Shown here piece after piece: positions 32,549 through 41,280 of a stretch of 47,602 bases of DNA; position 1 is the first letter of the stretch; each line of letters begins with the position of its first letter. A model generated the notes under the pieces. That model was not told where the DNA came from. It did not search any database and saw nothing but the letters and a program-made list of their open reading frames with translations. The DNA comes from Treponema sp. (lineage in GTDB: Bacteria > Spirochaetota > Spirochaetia > Treponematales > Treponemataceae). The stretch spans positions 1 to 47,602 of the forward strand of contig JAEDED010000017.1 of assembly GCA_016293495.1 (NCBI GenBank), read 5' to 3'. Made by a program: the position numbers and the translations under genes.

Positions 32549-33466
32549 TCAATCACTTCCGTGTGGATGTGCTTTATGATAATCATTGAAAACCTTTTTG
32601 CGGTTTACATGAGTATATCGCTGTGTTGTCGATACCGAGGAATGTCCAAGCAGCGCCTGAACTTTTCTGATATCAAGGCCTTCGTTAACCATTGCGGTTG
32701 CAAAGGCATGTCTGAAGTCGTGCGGAGAAAAATGATGATTAATTCCTTCGGCACTTGTGTACTTCGACAAAATCCAGGCTACTCCTCCAGTTGTCAAAGG
32801 AGTTCCTGTCTGATTTAAAAAGATGAACCCGGGGTCTTCCGAGATTCCCTTTTCAGCAAGAAGTTTTTTTCTTTCATCAAGATATGCGTTCAGGGCATTC
32901 AAAGCATCGTCTTCAAAGAACACGAAACGCTCCTTGTTTCCTTTACCGATAATTCTTGCTTTCTTGTATCCGTCACTAAAACTTGAAAACTTTAGTGAAC
33001 ACAACTCACTTACACGGCAGCCCGAGGAATAAAGCATTTCAAAAAGGGCTTTGTCTCTTGAAGCCCAGAGTGCTTTTCCGGTATCAGGACTTGTACATAC
33101 ATTGTACATTTCCTGATCGGTAACTACCTGATGGTATGGTTTGTCAGCCCGGACAGTTTTTAATCTCAGGCTGGGATTATCTTTAATATACTCAAACTTT
33201 CTGCAATAGGCAAATAAAGTTCTTACAGCCGCAATATATCGGTTAATCGTTGCCGGCTTTGAACCTCGTTCAGACATACATGGAATCGCAAAACGCAGAT
33301 CACTAAATGTCAGTTCATCCATGTATTTCTGAGCCCCTGAAAACAGTTTGAATTTTTCCAGGTCATTTCTGTATGAAGTCACAGTATTTGGAGAAAAACC
33401 CTTAATTGTTTCAAGATACAATAAAAATTCTTCTACTGCATCTGTAACCAGTCTTCTTTCTGCCAT
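32549..33466 (-). CDS. xerC: Tyrosine recombinase XerC-like
   Basis: The enzyme is a site-specific tyrosine recombinase, probably one half of the XerC/D pair resolving chromosome dimers at dif. The 305-residue protein has a SAM-like N-terminal domain (about 10-95). The catalytic domain carries Arg151 (SSGCRVSE), Lys175 (IGKGNKE), His249/Arg252 (HDFRH), His275 (LLGHSS) and Tyr284 (RYTH), all intact. It sits directly before hslV, like codV in Bacillus. Assignment as XerC rather than XerD rests on that position. Confidence 0.93.
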   Translation of the reverse strand: MAERRLVTDAVEEFLLYLETIKGFSPNTVTSYRNDLEKFKLFSGAQKYMDELTFSDLRFAIPCMSERGSKPATINRYIAAVRTLFAYCRKFEYIKDNPSLRLKTVRADKPYHQVVTDQEMYNVCTSPDTGKALWASRDKALFEMLYSSGCRVSELCSLKFSSFSDGYKKARIIGKGNKERFVFFEDDALNALNAYLDERKKLLAEKGISEDPGFIFLNQTGTPLTTGGVAWILSKYTSAEGINHHFSPHDFRHAFATAMVNEGLDIRKVQALLGHSSVSTTQRYTHVNRKKVFNDYHKAHPHGSD

Positions 33467-33512
33467 TTAAATAACTCTAATAAACCTTAATAAAGTCAGA
33501 GTGTTTCAGTCC

Positions 33513-35717
33513 TTACTCTTTTGAATCAGCAGCTTCTTCTGCAAGCTTCTGAGCCTGATTTTCTTTAGCAAAGGCTTCTTTCTGTGCTTCTTCAACAGCT
33601 TCTGTTACAGAGTGCAAATAGTCACAGTCAGGGTTGATACATGATTTATATGAGCCATTCTTCTTGTCATATTTTTCAACCATGAACCAGCCGCATTTTG
33701 GACAGTACTGGTCAACAGGTTTAAAGTGTGAAATAAAGTTACAAGTCGGATAGTTTGTACAGCCGTAGAATTCTTTTCCGCGGCCTTTTGTTTTTCTTGC
33801 AACGATTTCGCCGTTACATTCAGGCATTGGACATTTAGCCAATGGAATTGAACGTGTGTTATGACATTCAGGGAATCCTGAACATGCAAGGAAGAATCCA
33901 AAACGGCCAAGTTTTTTAACCATTGGCTTTCCGCATTTTTCGCAGATCTTGTCTGTCTGTTCATCAAGGAAGCCTTTTACGCTTTCCTGTTTTTCCATTA
34001 CTTCGTCAACACGATTCTTGAACGGTGTATAGAAATCTCCAATCATGTTGTTCCATACAAGCTTGTCCTGTTCAACATTATCAAGATCATTTTCTACTTC
34101 TGCAGTAAATGTTTCGTTAATTACATCTGGGAATGATTCAACAAGAATCTTGCAGATCATTCTTCCAAGCTGTGTCGGAACAAGCTGCTTGTTAACGCGT
34201 GTTACATAATAGCGGTCAAGAAGAACTGAGATAATCGGAGCATATGTAGAAGGACGACCGATTCCCTTTTCTTCGAGAGTTTTTACGATTGAAGCATCAG
34301 TAAAGCGTGCAGGTCCCTGAGTAAAGTGCTGTTCAGGATAGAACTTAGTTGCAGAAAGAGCTTCGCCTTCTTTGAGTGATGGTAAACTTCCTGTTGAATC
34401 TTCTTTTGAAGACAAAAGATGAATTACACGGTAGAAACCTTTGTCTACGATTTTATTTGCAGATACTCTGAATACGGCATCTCCTGCCTGGATTTCTGCA
34501 CTTGTAGTTCTTGTCTTTGCATTATTCATCTGTGAAGAAACAAAGCGTTCCCAGATGATTGTATAAAGACGAAGCTGGTCGCGTGTCAAATATTCTTTTA
34601 CTGAATCTGGTGTATAAGTTACATATGTAGGTCTGATACCTTCATGGGCATCCTGAGCGCCCTTTCCTACTGCATACTGAATCTGTTCCGGTGGAAGATC
34701 TTCCGGATGGTTTTTAGAAATCCAGTTGCGAACTTCGTCGAGCGCTGTCTGAGAAATACGAACTGAGTCAGTACGCATGTAAGTAATCAAACCGACACGG
34801 CTTGTTCCGATGTTGACACCTTCATATAACTGCTGAGCAATCTGCATTGTTTTTCTTGAAGTAAATCCAAGTTTGTTTGCAGCTGACTGCTGAAGTTTTG
34901 ATGTTGTAAACGGTGCCTTTGGACGAACAACCTTGTCAGTAAACTTGATTCCTACAACTTTACATTCTGCGTTTTTGATTTCGTCAATGATGTTGTTTAC
35001 GTCAGTTTCACTCTTGAGTACAGGCTTTTCACCTTTGTAAGTAACAAGCTGCGCTGTAAACGAAGATTTTCCTTTTACAAAATCAGCATCAAGTGTCCAG
35101 TATTCTTCTGGAAGGAAGTTTTCAACTTCTTCTTCTCTTTCACAAATCAATCTTAAAGCTACAGACTGAACGCGTCCTGCAGAAAGGCCGTTCTTTACCT
35201 TGCTCCACAAAAGCGGACTTAAGTTATAACCTACAAGACGGTCAAGAACGCGACGTGCTTTCTGAGCGTTAACCTTTGCTTCGATAATTTCGACAGGATT
35301 TTTTACAGCCTCTTTAATTGCTACAGGTGTAATTTCGTTGAATACGATACGGCCGATTTTTGCATCAGTTTTATCCTGAATTGCATTCTTCAAGTGCCAG
35401 GCAATAGCCTCTCCTTCGCGGTCATTATCGGATGCAAGCAGGACTGTGTCACTTTTCTTTGCATCTTTCTGTAATTCCTTCAAGAGTTTTGCCTTACCAC
35501 GAACTGTGATGTATTCAGGCTGGAAGTTATCTTCTACATTGATCGCAATTCTTGACTTAGGAAGGTCAATAAGGTGCCCCATAGAAGCCTTAACTGTATA
35601 ACCAGGGCCAAGATATTTTTCAATTGTTTTAGCCTTTGCAGGAGATTCTACGATTACCAGAGTCTGATTAGCTGCTTTCTTTTTAGTTTTTGCTTTTTTC
35701 TCTGTAGCTTCAGCCAT
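33513..35717 (-). CDS. topA: DNA topoisomerase I (type IA)
   Basis: TopA relaxes negative supercoils by cutting a single strand. The 734-residue protein begins with the Toprim domain (TLVIVESPAKAKTIEKYLG, LASDNDREGEAIAWHL). The catalytic tyrosine Tyr313 lies in GLITYMRTDSVRIS. Other conserved parts include ARFTDASIVKTLEEKGIGRP. The C-terminal part carries three Cys4 zinc-ribbon repeats (CEKCGKPM ... CSGFPEC; CPMPEC ... CTNYPTC; CPKCG ... CINPDC). It is shorter than the E. coli enzyme, which has further ribbons. It lies between dprA and xerC, the same order as in Bacillus. Confidence 0.98.
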   Translation of the reverse strand: MAEATEKKAKTKKKAANQTLVIVESPAKAKTIEKYLGPGYTVKASMGHLIDLPKSRIAINVEDNFQPEYITVRGKAKLLKELQKDAKKSDTVLLASDNDREGEAIAWHLKNAIQDKTDAKIGRIVFNEITPVAIKEAVKNPVEIIEAKVNAQKARRVLDRLVGYNLSPLLWSKVKNGLSAGRVQSVALRLICEREEEVENFLPEEYWTLDADFVKGKSSFTAQLVTYKGEKPVLKSETDVNNIIDEIKNAECKVVGIKFTDKVVRPKAPFTTSKLQQSAANKLGFTSRKTMQIAQQLYEGVNIGTSRVGLITYMRTDSVRISQTALDEVRNWISKNHPEDLPPEQIQYAVGKGAQDAHEGIRPTYVTYTPDSVKEYLTRDQLRLYTIIWERFVSSQMNNAKTRTTSAEIQAGDAVFRVSANKIVDKGFYRVIHLLSSKEDSTGSLPSLKEGEALSATKFYPEQHFTQGPARFTDASIVKTLEEKGIGRPSTYAPIISVLLDRYYVTRVNKQLVPTQLGRMICKILVESFPDVINETFTAEVENDLDNVEQDKLVWNNMIGDFYTPFKNRVDEVMEKQESVKGFLDEQTDKICEKCGKPMVKKLGRFGFFLACSGFPECHNTRSIPLAKCPMPECNGEIVARKTKGRGKEFYGCTNYPTCNFISHFKPVDQYCPKCGWFMVEKYDKKNGSYKSCINPDCDYLHSVTEAVEEAQKEAFAKENQAQKLAEEAADSKE

Positions 35718-35741
35718 AAAAATCCTTCTTTTTTCCTGACT

Positions 35742-36782
35742 TTAATCAAATAAAGTTAACAGGTTTGTATTAGCTTGTGTGCAGTTTCTTTTTTCAGGCG
35801 CTTCTGAAAGGCACCTCAAACAGTCTGCATAATTTTCAATTATTGGAGCTCCGTCCTGAACAAACAGTTTTGGGTCCATTCTAAGTTTTTTCTCTTCAGT
35901 ACTGCCTTTATCGGCCTGCAAACTCAGCTGCCGCCTTACAATACTGCTGATTTTCATACTGGATTCAGAAAATGCAGCCTTATGGAACATAACTTCACGG
36001 TTATAACCAAGCGCAAAATCTGCAGTATGCATTGCACCGCTTCCGGGCGGAGCCTGTATTACAACAGTTGTTGAGGATAAACCTGCAATAATTCTGTTGC
36101 GCTGGACAAAACGATAAGGCATTGCTTCTTCACCAGGGGCATATTCGCTTATAAGGCAGCCACCCGACTCGAGAATGCGCTGAGCCAATTTCCTGTTTCC
36201 TTCTGGGATAATATTATCAATAGCTCCAGGAAGAATAGCAGCCGTTTTTCCAGCAATATTTTTGTCAGAGCTCTCATCAAAGGCCTTCAAAGCCCCTTCA
36301 TGAGCCTTTCTGTCAATTCCAAATGCAAGTCCGCTTATAATATTAGTTCCATCAAGGCAAGCGCTATGAGCAAATTCAACACAGCTTCTAGCCGCATCAG
36401 ATGTCATTCTGCGCGTTCCTACTACAGAAATGCAGAATTTGCTTAGAAAATCGATATTTCCACGATAGAACAATAAAAAAGGCGGATCAGAAATCTCCCG
36501 CAGCAATGCAGGATATTCTTTGTCAGTGTATAAAACCATCGAAATCTGAAATTTCGTGATAATATACAGGTCCTGTCGAGCCTGATTGAGGAATAATTCA
36601 CCATCCCAGCGGGCTCTGGATTTTCTGCCAATAATTGTTGAAATCTCTTCTATAGACAGTACCATGAGATTATTTAAACTGTCAAGTTTTTTTATAAGAT
36701 TTAATTTTTCGAAGGTAGTCAGAAAAGTCATTCTGGACAGAACGAGACAAAGAAGTTTATAGTCTTTGTCTTTTTCTGTCAT
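35742..36782 (-). CDS. dprA: DNA-processing protein DprA (Smf)
   Basis: DprA binds incoming single-stranded DNA and loads RecA during natural transformation; many non-competent bacteria also carry it. The 346-residue protein has the Rossmann-like core with DPPFLLFYRGNIDFL, VVGTRRMTSDAARSCVEFA, ISGLAFGIDRKAHEGALKA and RNRIIAGLSSTTVVIQAPPG (partly diverged; the usual element is SGS, here SGAMHTA). The N-terminal helical domain is present. It starts one base after the TPR lipoprotein stop codon, with GGAGAG overlapping that gene's end. Confidence 0.92.
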   Translation of the reverse strand: MTEKDKDYKLLCLVLSRMTFLTTFEKLNLIKKLDSLNNLMVLSIEEISTIIGRKSRARWDGELFLNQARQDLYIITKFQISMVLYTDKEYPALLREISDPPFLLFYRGNIDFLSKFCISVVGTRRMTSDAARSCVEFAHSACLDGTNIISGLAFGIDRKAHEGALKAFDESSDKNIAGKTAAILPGAIDNIIPEGNRKLAQRILESGGCLISEYAPGEEAMPYRFVQRNRIIAGLSSTTVVIQAPPGSGAMHTADFALGYNREVMFHKAAFSESSMKISSIVRRQLSLQADKGSTEEKKLRMDPKLFVQDGAPIIENYADCLRCLSEAPEKRNCTQANTNLLTLFD

Positions 36783-37529
36783 TTACTCTCCAAATTCGGC
36801 TTTTTTAGCCAGTACCTGTTCCTTGAGCGCCTGAGCCTGCTTTTTCTTTTCAGAAACATTAGTGGCTTCGATAAATCTGTCGTATGCTTCAGCTGATTTA
36901 TCAAACTGGTAAGTTTCATAGTAACAGCGGGCAAGAAGAAGAATACCGTCAAGGTGCTTTTTTTCAATTGAAAGCAGAGTTTCAAGATATGGAATTGCTT
37001 TTGCAGCTTCACCGAATTCAAAATCATAAAGAACAGCAATCGCATACAATGCACGCGAATATCTTGGTTCTATAGAAAGAGCCCGTTTATAGGCACTTTC
37101 TGCCCTCTTAAGGTAATCTCTCTGAGAAGCAGTATCACCTTTAGATTCAGAAACATTTGCCATATAAGAAGAACAAAGTCCTACATAGTAATAAAGGTTC
37201 TGGTTATCAGGAGTAATTTCAAGGGCTGCGATATAGTGATTCAAGGCATCACCGTAAAGTCCTTTTTCGATATAGCGTGAACCTACGATTTTGTGCCAGA
37301 TTGCAATCTGATTTTTTGAAAGCTGAAGGTCTTCAACTTCCTCTTCAATTCTTTTACCTCTGGCTTCATATTTTTCGATAGCTTCTTCGTATTCTTCAAT
37401 TGTCTGAGGATTAGAAACACCCTCTTCAATGTGCTGGGCTCTGATAATAGTCTTATTTGATTTAGTACAAGATGAGAATGCTGATAAAGTCACTGAGGCA
37501 GCAAGAACTGCAATAATAATTTTTTTCAT
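36783..37529 (-). CDS. TPR-repeat lipoprotein
   Basis: The 248-residue protein has a lipoprotein signal ending SAFSSC (Cys21) and is probably membrane-anchored facing the periplasm. The rest is helical with tetratricopeptide repeats, such as YGDALNHYIAALEITPDNQN, ESAYKRALSIEPRYSRALYA and a third around YETYQFDKSAEAYDRFIEAT. TPR proteins act as protein-protein scaffolds; no partner is evident. It is followed immediately by dprA. The leader contains a prominent nested hairpin (37554-37612). A GGGGGA ribosome binding site precedes the ATG. Confidence 0.87.
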   Translation of the reverse strand: MKKIIIAVLAASVTLSAFSSCTKSNKTIIRAQHIEEGVSNPQTIEEYEEAIEKYEARGKRIEEEVEDLQLSKNQIAIWHKIVGSRYIEKGLYGDALNHYIAALEITPDNQNLYYYVGLCSSYMANVSESKGDTASQRDYLKRAESAYKRALSIEPRYSRALYAIAVLYDFEFGEAAKAIPYLETLLSIEKKHLDGILLLARCYYETYQFDKSAEAYDRFIEATNVSEKKKQAQALKEQVLAKKAEFGE

Positions 37530-37553
37530 TTTTCCCCCACGAAAAACTGAAAA

Positions 37554-37612
37554 ATTATTTTCTGTCCTGAACTGTGAGTCCCCATCACAGACAATAACAT
37601 CCAGAAAATAAT
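37554..37612 (-). promoter_or_regulatory. Nested hairpin in the leader of the TPR-dprA-topA unit
   Basis: An 11-bp outer stem (ATTATTTTCTG at 37554-37564 paired with CAGAAAATAAT at 37602-37612) encloses internal loops and a 6-bp inner stem CTGTGA/TCACAG (37572-37577 and 37585-37590). It lies 25 bp before the TPR gene start on the transcribed strand and is followed by TTTTTCAGTTTTT. It may be an attenuator, a leader RNA element or a weak terminator for xerD. No known riboswitch was recognised. Confidence 0.5.
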
Positions 37613-37687
37613 AAACATAAATTTGAACTGTAATTTAAATATATTTTGAATTCCATAAAAAGTAAAGAGAATTAATGAGCATTACCC

Positions 37688-38626
37688 TTATTTATCTTTT
37701 TCAGGGGAATTTTTAAGCTCTTCACGGGTTTTATCTGCATTTTCGTGTCCTGGAAAAAACTTATGGTGAGCTTCTTCAAGCTGCCTGTCTGTTACATGAG
37801 TATAAATCTGGGTAGTAGCAAGATCTGCATGTCCCAAAAGTTCCTGGACGCTGATTAAATCTGCCCCGCCTTCAAGAAGATGAGTTGCAAAGGAATGCCT
37901 TAACGTATGCACTTTAGCATCAATACCTGTCACTGCCTGAATCTGCTTGAACTTTTTCCAGATGCCTTTACGGCTTATTGCTTCACCGCGATAATTTACA
38001 AAAACCTCAGGAACATTTTTAGTTCCCACAAGAGAAGGCCTTACTTTTGTCAAATATTCCTCAAGCAAATCGTGTGCCTCTTTTCCAAATGGTATTACCC
38101 TTTCTTTTCCGCCTTTACCGCTTACAAGAATAAATTTTTCGTGCATATGAAGGTTAATGATTTTAAGATCGCAGCATTCAGAGATTCGAAGCCCGCAGGA
38201 ATAGATAAGCTCAAAAATTGCTTTATCACGAAGCCCCAATGGCGTTGAAGTGTCAATCGATGAAAGTAAAGTTTCAATTTCGGTTTGAGTTAAAACTGCA
38301 GGAAGTGTTTTTGCAGTCTTTGGCCTGTCAAGAACAAGTGCGTAGTTTTCGCTCCAGTACTGCTCGCGGACTAAAAATTCCCCAAGAGCACGAAGTGCAG
38401 ACAGATCTTTTGCAAGAGTAATTTCAGAAATCCCTTGAGTTTTTCGCCATACACTGAAATAAATCAAGTCTTTGGAAGTGAGTTCGGAAAGTTTTAATTT
38501 TCTGTCCTGACACCAGAGAAGAAAAATTTCTGCAGAAAGTCGATAAGTCAATGCCGTAAGCTGACGGTCACGTTCGGCCAGCAGCAGATCGGCATAAAAC
38601 TGATCGAGAAATGCATCAATCTGCAT
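37688..38626 (-). CDS. xerD: Tyrosine recombinase XerD-like
   Basis: This is a second complete tyrosine recombinase in the window. The 312-residue protein has an N-terminal SAM-like domain and catalytic residues Arg147 (SCGLRISE), Lys171 (SGKGGKE), His240/Arg243 (HTLRHSF), His266 (LLGHADL) and Tyr275 (IYTHV). The THLLEGGADLISVQELLGHA pattern is closest to XerD. A charged tail of about 25 residues follows. Its ATG overlaps the ftsZ stop by one base (TAATG), so it is coupled to cell-division genes, which suits a role in chromosome-dimer resolution at division. Confidence 0.92.
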   Translation of the reverse strand: MQIDAFLDQFYADLLLAERDRQLTALTYRLSAEIFLLWCQDRKLKLSELTSKDLIYFSVWRKTQGISEITLAKDLSALRALGEFLVREQYWSENYALVLDRPKTAKTLPAVLTQTEIETLLSSIDTSTPLGLRDKAIFELIYSCGLRISECCDLKIINLHMHEKFILVSGKGGKERVIPFGKEAHDLLEEYLTKVRPSLVGTKNVPEVFVNYRGEAISRKGIWKKFKQIQAVTGIDAKVHTLRHSFATHLLEGGADLISVQELLGHADLATTQIYTHVTDRQLEEAHHKFFPGHENADKTREELKNSPEKDK

Positions 38627-39990
38627 TATTTATCGTCTCTAAGATTAATTTCCCTTGATAAATTGCGACGGCGGCATGCAGGTTGATTGATATCGTTAAC
38701 ATCAATTGAGCTTGAATTGTAACCGTAGTTTGAGCCCTGTCTGAATTTAGAAGCGATAGCATCTCCAAGTGAATGTCCTGCTTTAGCTGCAGCTTCTCCA
38801 GTCTGCTGAACTGCTGCAGGCTGTGCATTTGGAGTAACAGGTGAAGCAGAAACCTGAAGTTCTTCTTCCTGTGCAAAAATTGAAGATGATGAACGAGGTG
38901 AATCAAAAGAAGCTGCACCTGATTCAAAGAGATCTTTAAATTCATCAACTGAAACTACATTGTCATTTGCTTTACCAGCAGCATTGCTCTGTGAAGGAAC
39001 TGAACTATTTCCGCTTGCAAAGCCTGTTGCAATTACAGTAACGCTTACTTCGTCTTCTGCCATTGTCGGATCAATTACATGTCCGAAGAATACTTTGTGG
39101 AATGGATCAGCAGTTGAAGTAATAATATTTGAAATCTGTGTAACTTCGTTAAGACGAAGGTTTTCACAAGCTGTAATGTTAATGAGGAGAGTCTTGGCAC
39201 CGTCAATGTTGATATCCTGAAGCAATGGATTGTTGATTGCCTGGTTTGCAGCATCTGCCGCACGGTTTGCACCGCGTCCGACACCGATTCCGAGGAGAGC
39301 ATCGCCCTGACCTGCCATTGTGGCACGGATGTCTGCAAAGTCAGTATTGATTTCGCCGGCACCGATGATAATGCTTGAAATACCTTTGATTGCCTGGTTA
39401 AGAACATCATCGGCAAGGAGATAAGCATCACGCATTGTAATGTCTTCTCTGTTTTTCAAAAGCTGTTCATTTGGAATTACGATAAGGGAATCTACGTTTT
39501 CGCGGAGTTTTTCAATTCCATCAAGGGCATAGTTCATACGAGCCGGTCCTTCGAAACTGAATGGAGTTGTTACGATACCTACAGTAAGGCAGCCTAATTC
39601 TTTTGCGATTTCTGCAACAACAGGAGCACTACCGGTACCTGTTCCACCACCCATTCCGGCTGTGATAAATACCATGTCTGCGCCTGTAAGAGCATTCTTG
39701 ATTGTTTCGCGGTCTTCTTCTGCAGCTTTGCATCCGACTTCAGGGTTTCCACCAGCGCCGAGACCGCCTGTAAGTTTCTGTCCAATTGGGATTCTGACTG
39801 GAGCCGGCGATTTGTTCAAAGCCTGCAAGTCAGTATTAATAACCATAAATTCAACGTGTTCAACGCCTTCAGAAAGCATGCGGTTAATAGCATTTGATCC
39901 ACCGCCACCACATCCAACTGCAACTAATACTGCAGGTGTTGGTTTAGCAAGTTCTGCTCCTGTTGAATTTACAACTTCATGTTCCATCAT
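38626..39990 (-). CDS. ftsZ: Cell division protein FtsZ
   Basis: FtsZ is the tubulin-like GTPase that forms the division ring. From the ATG at 39990 the protein has 454 residues, longer than usual because of a linker of roughly 110 residues. The GTP-binding signature GGGTGTG is at 114-120. VAVGCGGGGSNAINRML is near the start, with Cys-Gly where most have Val-Gly. The C-terminal conserved peptide is DINQPACRRRNLSREI, a spirochaete variant of the partner-binding tail. GGGAGG at 7-nt spacing supports the ATG chosen. It lies between ftsA and xerD. Confidence 0.98.
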   Translation of the reverse strand: MMEHEVVNSTGAELAKPTPAVLVAVGCGGGGSNAINRMLSEGVEHVEFMVINTDLQALNKSPAPVRIPIGQKLTGGLGAGGNPEVGCKAAEEDRETIKNALTGADMVFITAGMGGGTGTGSAPVVAEIAKELGCLTVGIVTTPFSFEGPARMNYALDGIEKLRENVDSLIVIPNEQLLKNREDITMRDAYLLADDVLNQAIKGISSIIIGAGEINTDFADIRATMAGQGDALLGIGVGRGANRAADAANQAINNPLLQDINIDGAKTLLINITACENLRLNEVTQISNIITSTADPFHKVFFGHVIDPTMAEDEVSVTVIATGFASGNSSVPSQSNAAGKANDNVVSVDEFKDLFESGAASFDSPRSSSSIFAQEEELQVSASPVTPNAQPAAVQQTGEAAAKAGHSLGDAIASKFRQGSNYGYNSSSIDVNDINQPACRRRNLSREINLRDDK

Positions 39991-40038
39991 TTTTTTTCCT
40001 CCCAATCCCTTTATGCAATTTCCCCTATTGCAAAAAAC

Positions 40039-41280
40039 TTAGAACCACTGTTTAAAAAATTTTTTGAGCGGATTCTCTTTTTTTCCACTCAACTGCATAT
40101 TCCGTTTTGATGATTTTTCAGAACCGCCGCAATGTTTTTTCTGTGACTGGATAAGTCCGATTACAGTTGCATATTCCGGTTTTCTGTATTCGTCATTTGA
40201 ACCACCAAGGTTTTCTGGAATACCAGGTCTTACTGCTGATGTGCCAAATACTTCCTGTGCCAGTTCTACAACGCCCGGCATCTGAGCACCACCACCTGTA
40301 AGAATAATATTTCCATCAAGACGACGCAAGTCTGTCTTGTGTACAATTTCATTTCTGACCATTGAAAAAATCTCTTCAACACGAGGCTGAATAATATCGC
40401 AAAGGTCAAGTTGAGTTGCCATTTCTGGCGGACGACCACCAACTCCAGGAATAGGAACTTCGTAGTTTGTCTGGAGTGCTTCCTCAAAACAGCAGCCTGC
40501 TTCAAGTTTGATTTTTTCAGCTACATTAAATGGGATTCCCATTTCAATTGAAATATCATTTGTAACAAGATTTCCACCAACAGGAATTGAAAGACTGCAT
40601 ACTGATGCACCGTCATTCAATACGAGAACGTCAGTAGTTCCTGCACCCATATCAATCAAAATTGAACCCATATCAAGTTCATCTTCATGAGCAACCGACT
40701 GAACCTGTGCAAGTGTTTTTAACCAGACTTTTTCAAGTTCATAACCTGCTCTGTTAACACATGAAGTAACATTCTGAATTGAAGTCTTTGAAGCTGTTAC
40801 GATATGTACATCAGTTTCAAGACGGACACCCATCATGTCGATAGGATCTTTGATTCCGCCAATTCCGTCAACAATAAAGTCCTGTGGAATTACATGTAAA
40901 AAGTCCCTGTCTAAAGGAATGATTGTAGCGCAGGCTGATTCAAGAGCATTGTCTTTATCCTGCTGAGTAATTTCGCGGCTGCGGTGATTTTTATTTGCAA
41001 CTGCTGCAAGACCGTGCGAATTATAGCTTGCAACCTGAGAACCGCCGATAGCAGTTACGCAGGAAAAAACTTCAAGGCCAGCATTCTGTTCTGCGGCCTC
41101 TACTGCGTCTTTGATAGAAGCAATGACTGCTTCAATATTAATTATTGTTCCATTGCGGACACCACTAGAAGGTCTGGTAGCCAATCCTACAATCTGAACA
41201 TTATCTTCTTCGTTAATTTCACCAATAGCAACACGAATATTGCTAGTGCCAATATCAAGGCCGACAATTACATCAGTCAA
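40039..41280 (-). CDS. ftsA: Cell division protein FtsA
   Basis: FtsA is the actin-like protein that tethers FtsZ to the inner membrane. The protein has about 413 residues, with VIVGLDIGTSNIRVAIGE, SILIDMGAGTTDVLVL and GNIILTGGGAQMPGV, the ATP-binding actin-fold motifs. The C-terminal end NPLKKFFKQWF is the amphipathic membrane-targeting helix. I chose TTG at 41280, placed 8 nt after GGGAGG. An ATG at 41298 lies before that ribosome binding site. The start overlaps the end of ftsQ by 8 bp. Confidence 0.95.
   Translation of the reverse strand: MTDVIVGLDIGTSNIRVAIGEINEEDNVQIVGLATRPSSGVRNGTIINIEAVIASIKDAVEAAEQNAGLEVFSCVTAIGGSQVASYNSHGLAAVANKNHRSREITQQDKDNALESACATIIPLDRDFLHVIPQDFIVDGIGGIKDPIDMMGVRLETDVHIVTASKTSIQNVTSCVNRAGYELEKVWLKTLAQVQSVAHEDELDMGSILIDMGAGTTDVLVLNDGASVCSLSIPVGGNLVTNDISIEMGIPFNVAEKIKLEAGCCFEEALQTNYEVPIPGVGGRPPEMATQLDLCDIIQPRVEEIFSMVRNEIVHKTDLRRLDGNIILTGGGAQMPGVVELAQEVFGTSAVRPGIPENLGGSNDEYRKPEYATVIGLIQSQKKHCGGSEKSSKRNMQLSGKKENPLKKFFKQWF

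Noticed and set aside
37568..37592. Fluoride-riboswitch-like loop (GATGGGG) in the TPR leader hairpin
   Set aside because: The loop resembles the motif only in GATGG; the complementary downstream pseudoknot sequence is missing.
37611..37660. Possible dif site near xerD
   Set aside because: The AT-rich stretch lacks the paired arms of a dif sequence and gives only a vague resemblance.
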